From positions 1 to 10,807 of the forward strand of contig JBNKBG010000080.1 of the NCBI GenBank assembly GCA_050287105.1: a stretch of 10,807 nt of DNA, given 5' to 3'. Positions within the stretch are counted from its first letter, which is position 1; every line of letters begins with the position of its first letter. This document shows positions 6,765 through 10,807 of the stretch, piece after piece. The DNA is from JAPHTQ01 sp050287105. GTDB taxonomy: Bacteria; Pseudomonadota; Gammaproteobacteria; Thiohalomonadales; Thiohalomonadaceae. The notes under the pieces were generated by a model. It saw only the letters and a program-made list of their open reading frames with translations, was not told the DNA's origin and did no database searches. Both the position numbers and the translations under genes were made by a program.

Positions 6765-6783
6765 CCTGCCCAGAGTTGGCAGG
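6765..6783 (+). promoter_or_regulatory. hairpin in the fbp leader
   Basis: CCTGCC (6765-6770) pairs perfectly with GGCAGG (6778-6783) around the 7-nt loop CAGAGTT. It would form at the very 5' end of the inferred fbp transcript and stops exactly before an ATG. No T-run follows, so it is more likely a leader structure than a terminator. Confidence 0.45.
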
Positions 6784-6840
6784 ATGAGCAACCGTCCGCT
6801 CGGTCAACCCGCGGGCCTCTCCGACGAGAACAAATATTAA
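6784..6840 (+). CDS. possible 18-codon leader peptide ORF upstream of fbp
   Basis: An ATG directly after the leader hairpin opens a short frame, MSNRPLGQPAGLSDENKY, ending in TAA 56 bases before the fbp ATG. Its Shine-Dalgarno is poor: AGG touches the ATG, and only a weak GAG lies further up inside the hairpin loop. The frame also holds the perfect palindrome CCCGCGGG at 6808-6815 and an ACCG/CGGT pair at 6791-6804. It could be a regulatory upstream ORF, or a chance reading frame in a structured leader. It resembles no leader peptide known to me and has no run of a single amino acid. Confidence 0.2.
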   Translation: MSNRPLGQPAGLSDENKY

Positions 6841-6881
6841 CCGGGTGCAACGCGCCAGGAACAGATTTCTATTTATATTTC

Positions 6882-6887
6882 AGAGGG
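6882..6887 (+). promoter_or_regulatory. fbp ribosome-binding site
   Basis: AGAGGG lies 9 nt before the ATG at 6897 in an otherwise A/T-rich stretch. This decides the fbp start in favour of MHNHRTS. Confidence 0.7.
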
Positions 6888-6896
6888 TTAAATAAG

Positions 6897-7910
6897 ATGC
6901 ACAACCATCGCACTAGCGTAACGCAATTTATTATCGAGGAGCAACGCAAGGTAAAGAATGCCTCCGGTGACTTCACCTCGCTGCTCAACGACATCGTCAC
7001 CGCCTGCAAGGTGATCTCCAACCTGGTCAACCATGGCGAACTGGTCGGTGTACTGGGTGCCGCCGGTTCGGAAAACGTTCAGGGTGAAGAGCAGAAGAAG
7101 ATGGATATCATCACCAACGAGGTCTTCCTCAAGACCAACGAGTGGGCAGGACACCTGGCGGCGATGGCCTCTGAAGAGATGGAAGAGATCTACCAGATCC
7201 CGGATGGCAACCCCCGCGGCAAGTATTTGCTTACTTTCGATCCCCTTGATGGCTCTTCCAACATGGACGTTAACGTCTCTGTGGGTACCATCTTCTCCAT
7301 CCTGCGTTTCAACGGCGATGCAGCCAACCCGACCGCTGACGATTTCCTTCAGCCGGGTACCGAGCAGGTCTGCGCCGGCTATGCCCTTTACGGCCCTTCC
7401 ACCATGCTGGTGCTGACTACCGGCAACGGTGTCAACGGCTTCACCCTGGATATGAACATCGGTGAGTTTGTCCTTACTCACCCCGACATGACCATCCCGG
7501 CTGATACCCGCGAGTTCGCGATCAATGCCTCCAATATGCGTCACTGGGAAGCACCGGTTAAACGCTACGTCGATGAGTGCCTGGCGGGTAAAGAGGGCGC
7601 CCGTGGCGAGGACTTCAACATGCGCTGGGTTGCCTCTATGGTGGCCGAGGTTCACCGCATCCTCACCCGTGGTGGCGTCTTCATGTACCCCATCGATGAG
7701 AAGATGAAGGCCAAGGGCACCGAAGGCAAGCTGCGCCTGATGTACGAAGCCAACCCCATGTCCTTCATCGTTGAACAGGCGGGTGGCGCCAGTTCAACCG
7801 GACTCGAGCGCATCATGGAGGTGAAGCCCAAGCACCTGCACCAGCGGGTACCGGTTATTCTCGGTTCGAAGAATGAAGTAGAGCGCGTCGTCTCCTACCA
7901 CAAGGGTTAA
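6897..7910 (+). CDS. fbp: class 1 fructose-1,6-bisphosphatase
   Basis: Hydrolyses fructose 1,6-bisphosphate to fructose 6-phosphate plus phosphate in the cytoplasm. It serves gluconeogenesis and, in autotrophs, the Calvin cycle. The 337 residues match class 1 enzymes (about 332-338). The metal site shows in ASEEMEE (91-97, Glu94 region) and in the signature FDPLDGSSNMDVN (114-126), with Asp115 and Asp118. Substrate-binding stretches are NMRWVASMVAEVHR (241-254, Arg243), MYP (263-265) and KLRLMYEANPMSFIVEQAGG (278-297). The end has HQRVPVILGS, the usual family close. It stands alone between plsC and gyrB with its own promoter and terminator. In the Pseudomonas aeruginosa order I recall, no fbp sits here, so the gene looks inserted into the origin-proximal block in this lineage. 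No rubisco or other Calvin gene is in view, so autotrophy cannot be judged. Confidence 0.98.
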   Translation: MHNHRTSVTQFIIEEQRKVKNASGDFTSLLNDIVTACKVISNLVNHGELVGVLGAAGSENVQGEEQKKMDIITNEVFLKTNEWAGHLAAMASEEMEEIYQIPDGNPRGKYLLTFDPLDGSSNMDVNVSVGTIFSILRFNGDAANPTADDFLQPGTEQVCAGYALYGPSTMLVLTTGNGVNGFTLDMNIGEFVLTHPDMTIPADTREFAINASNMRHWEAPVKRYVDECLAGKEGARGEDFNMRWVASMVAEVHRILTRGGVFMYPIDEKMKAKGTEGKLRLMYEANPMSFIVEQAGGASSTGLERIMEVKPKHLHQRVPVILGSKNEVERVVSYHKG

Positions 7911-7925
7911 GCCGCTTTTGCTCCA

Positions 7926-7956
7926 TAAAAAGGGGAGGCATGGCCTCCCCTTTTTA
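7926..7956. terminator. bidirectional intrinsic terminator between fbp and gyrB
   Basis: A 13-bp perfect stem, AAAAAGGGGAGGC (7927-7939) against GCCTCCCCTTTTT (7943-7955), has a 3-nt ATG loop. One more A-T pair at 7926/7956 extends it. The GC-rich stem is flanked by A5 on one side and T5 on the other, so it works in both directions. It serves both fbp, which ends at 7910, and gyrB, which ends at 7989 on the other strand. Confidence 0.95.
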
Positions 7957-7988
7957 ACGCCTTGTAAAATAAGACTTTTTATCTCAAC

Positions 7989-10394
<2,406 letters not shown>

Positions 10395-10421
10395 GGATAA
10401 CTCCGGACAACAGGACGGCGC

Positions 10422-10427
10422 ATTATA
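10422..10427 (-). promoter_or_regulatory. putative gyrB promoter -10 box at the recF stop
   Basis: A perfect TATAAT on the minus strand includes the recF TAA stop. A transcript would start near 10416, giving a leader of about 22 nt with the GGAG at 10401-10404. The hexamer at the usual -35 position, ACATGG at 10445-10450, is a poor match and runs into the parS palindrome. gyrB may also be read from the recF transcript. Confidence 0.5.
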
Positions 10428-10807
10428 CCACTTCTTTGATAACACCATGTTCCACGTGGAACACTTTCGTAGCGCTCCAGGCGGAGAACGCCAACAGCGC
10501 ACTGTCGGTGGTGGTGATAAAGACCTGGGTACCCAGTTCCTGGAGTTGTGAGAGGAGAAGGTTGCGGTGATGGGTGTCGAGTTCAGCAGGGAGATCATCG
10601 ATCAATACCACCGCCGTTGACCCGGTCCGCTGACAGAAATAGGCCATCTGCGCCAGCTTCAGTGCAGCCAGCAGTAGCTTCAGCTGTCCGCGGGAAAACA
10701 CATCGACCACCTTGTCATCGCCTACACGGAATACCAGGTCCGCACGATGAGGACCCGCCGTGGTGTATTTCATTTTTGTATCGGCATCAACGCTTCTTTC
10801 CATTGCC
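10423..10807 (-). CDS. recF: DNA replication and repair protein RecF, C-terminal part
   Basis: The last roughly 127 codons of RecF; the N-terminus lies beyond the window edge. RecF is an SMC-like ATPase that, with RecO and RecR, loads RecA at gaps and stalled forks. Seen here are GPHRADL, the ABC signature SRGQLKLLLAALKLAQ, and the Walker B block VVLIDDLPAELD followed by the typical C-terminal strand VFITTTDSALL. The end reads KVFHVEHGVIKEVV, in which FHVEH is written by the parS palindrome. The stop is TAA at 10423-10425, 28 bp before the gyrB ATG, the usual recF-gyrB arrangement. dnaN and dnaA are expected next, outside the window. Confidence 0.97.
   Translation of the reverse strand, partial: AMERSVDADTKMKYTTAGPHRADLVFRVGDDKVVDVFSRGQLKLLLAALKLAQMAYFCQRTGSTAVVLIDDLPAELDTHHRNLLLSQLQELGTQVFITTTDSALLAFSAWSATKVFHVEHGVIKEVV
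10448..10463. promoter_or_regulatory. parS: parS-type ParB-binding palindrome
   Basis: TGTTCCACGTGGAACA is a perfect 16-bp palindrome centred on CACGTG. It fits the conserved chromosomal parS pattern tGTTNCACGTGNAACa, the site where ParB loads to organise and segregate the origin region. It lies inside the 3' end of recF, a plausible origin-proximal place. That it works as parS is inferred from sequence and position; parA and parB are not in the window. I saw no second copy here. Confidence 0.85.

Noticed and set aside
10395..10598. Upstream extension of the gyrB frame to an ATG at 10598, adding 68 residues
   Set aside because: The added residues overlap recF out of frame, are unlike any GyrB N-terminus, and a good GGAG precedes the ATG at 10394 that gives the normal length.

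Overview
The window carries part of a gammaproteobacterial chromosome close to the replication origin. GlyQ, GlyS and GyrB are all recognisable at a glance as the gammaproteobacterial forms, including the long GyrB with the extra C-terminal insert. The order recF-gyrB-(fbp)-plsC-gmhB-glyS-glyQ matches, as I remember it, the block beside dnaA-dnaN in Pseudomonas aeruginosa PAO1, seen here in the opposite orientation. A perfect 16-bp parS-type palindrome lies in the 3' end of recF, which fits an origin-proximal centromere region. The exact genus cannot be read from this window; a Chromatiales-like or sulfur-oxidiser-type gammaproteobacterium is a guess.

Layout. 1-873 (minus): a PP-loop ATP-dependent thiolation-type enzyme, cut by the window edge, with a tail resembling the NFACT-R RNA-binding domain. 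It is divergent from glyQ across about 180 bp. 1055-4384 (plus): a compact operon of glyQ, glyS and a short MazG-like nucleotide pyrophosphohydrolase. 4446-5207 (minus): a predicted lipoprotein built from two similar halves, convergent with that operon and divergent from the next. 5411-6672 (plus): gmhB and plsC, coupled by a TGATG overlap. 6897-7910 (plus): fbp, behind an extended -10 promoter and a leader of about 140 nt that contains an 18-codon ORF. 7926-7956: a near-perfect hairpin terminator shared by the convergent fbp and gyrB. 7989-10394 (minus): gyrB. 10423-10807 (minus): the C-terminal part of recF.

Most genes are housekeeping: glycine charging of tRNA, a step of LPS-heptose synthesis, phospholipid acylation, gluconeogenesis or Calvin-cycle FBPase, DNA supercoiling and repair. 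The less ordinary items are the PP-loop/NFACT-R-like protein, the duplicated lipoprotein inserted between the conserved glyS and gmhB, the parS site placed against the putative gyrB promoter, and the structured fbp leader with its small ORF. I see no mobile element, CRISPR array, tRNA or rRNA, and no clear sign of an entirely new multigene system. No gene-free stretch exceeds 300 bases.
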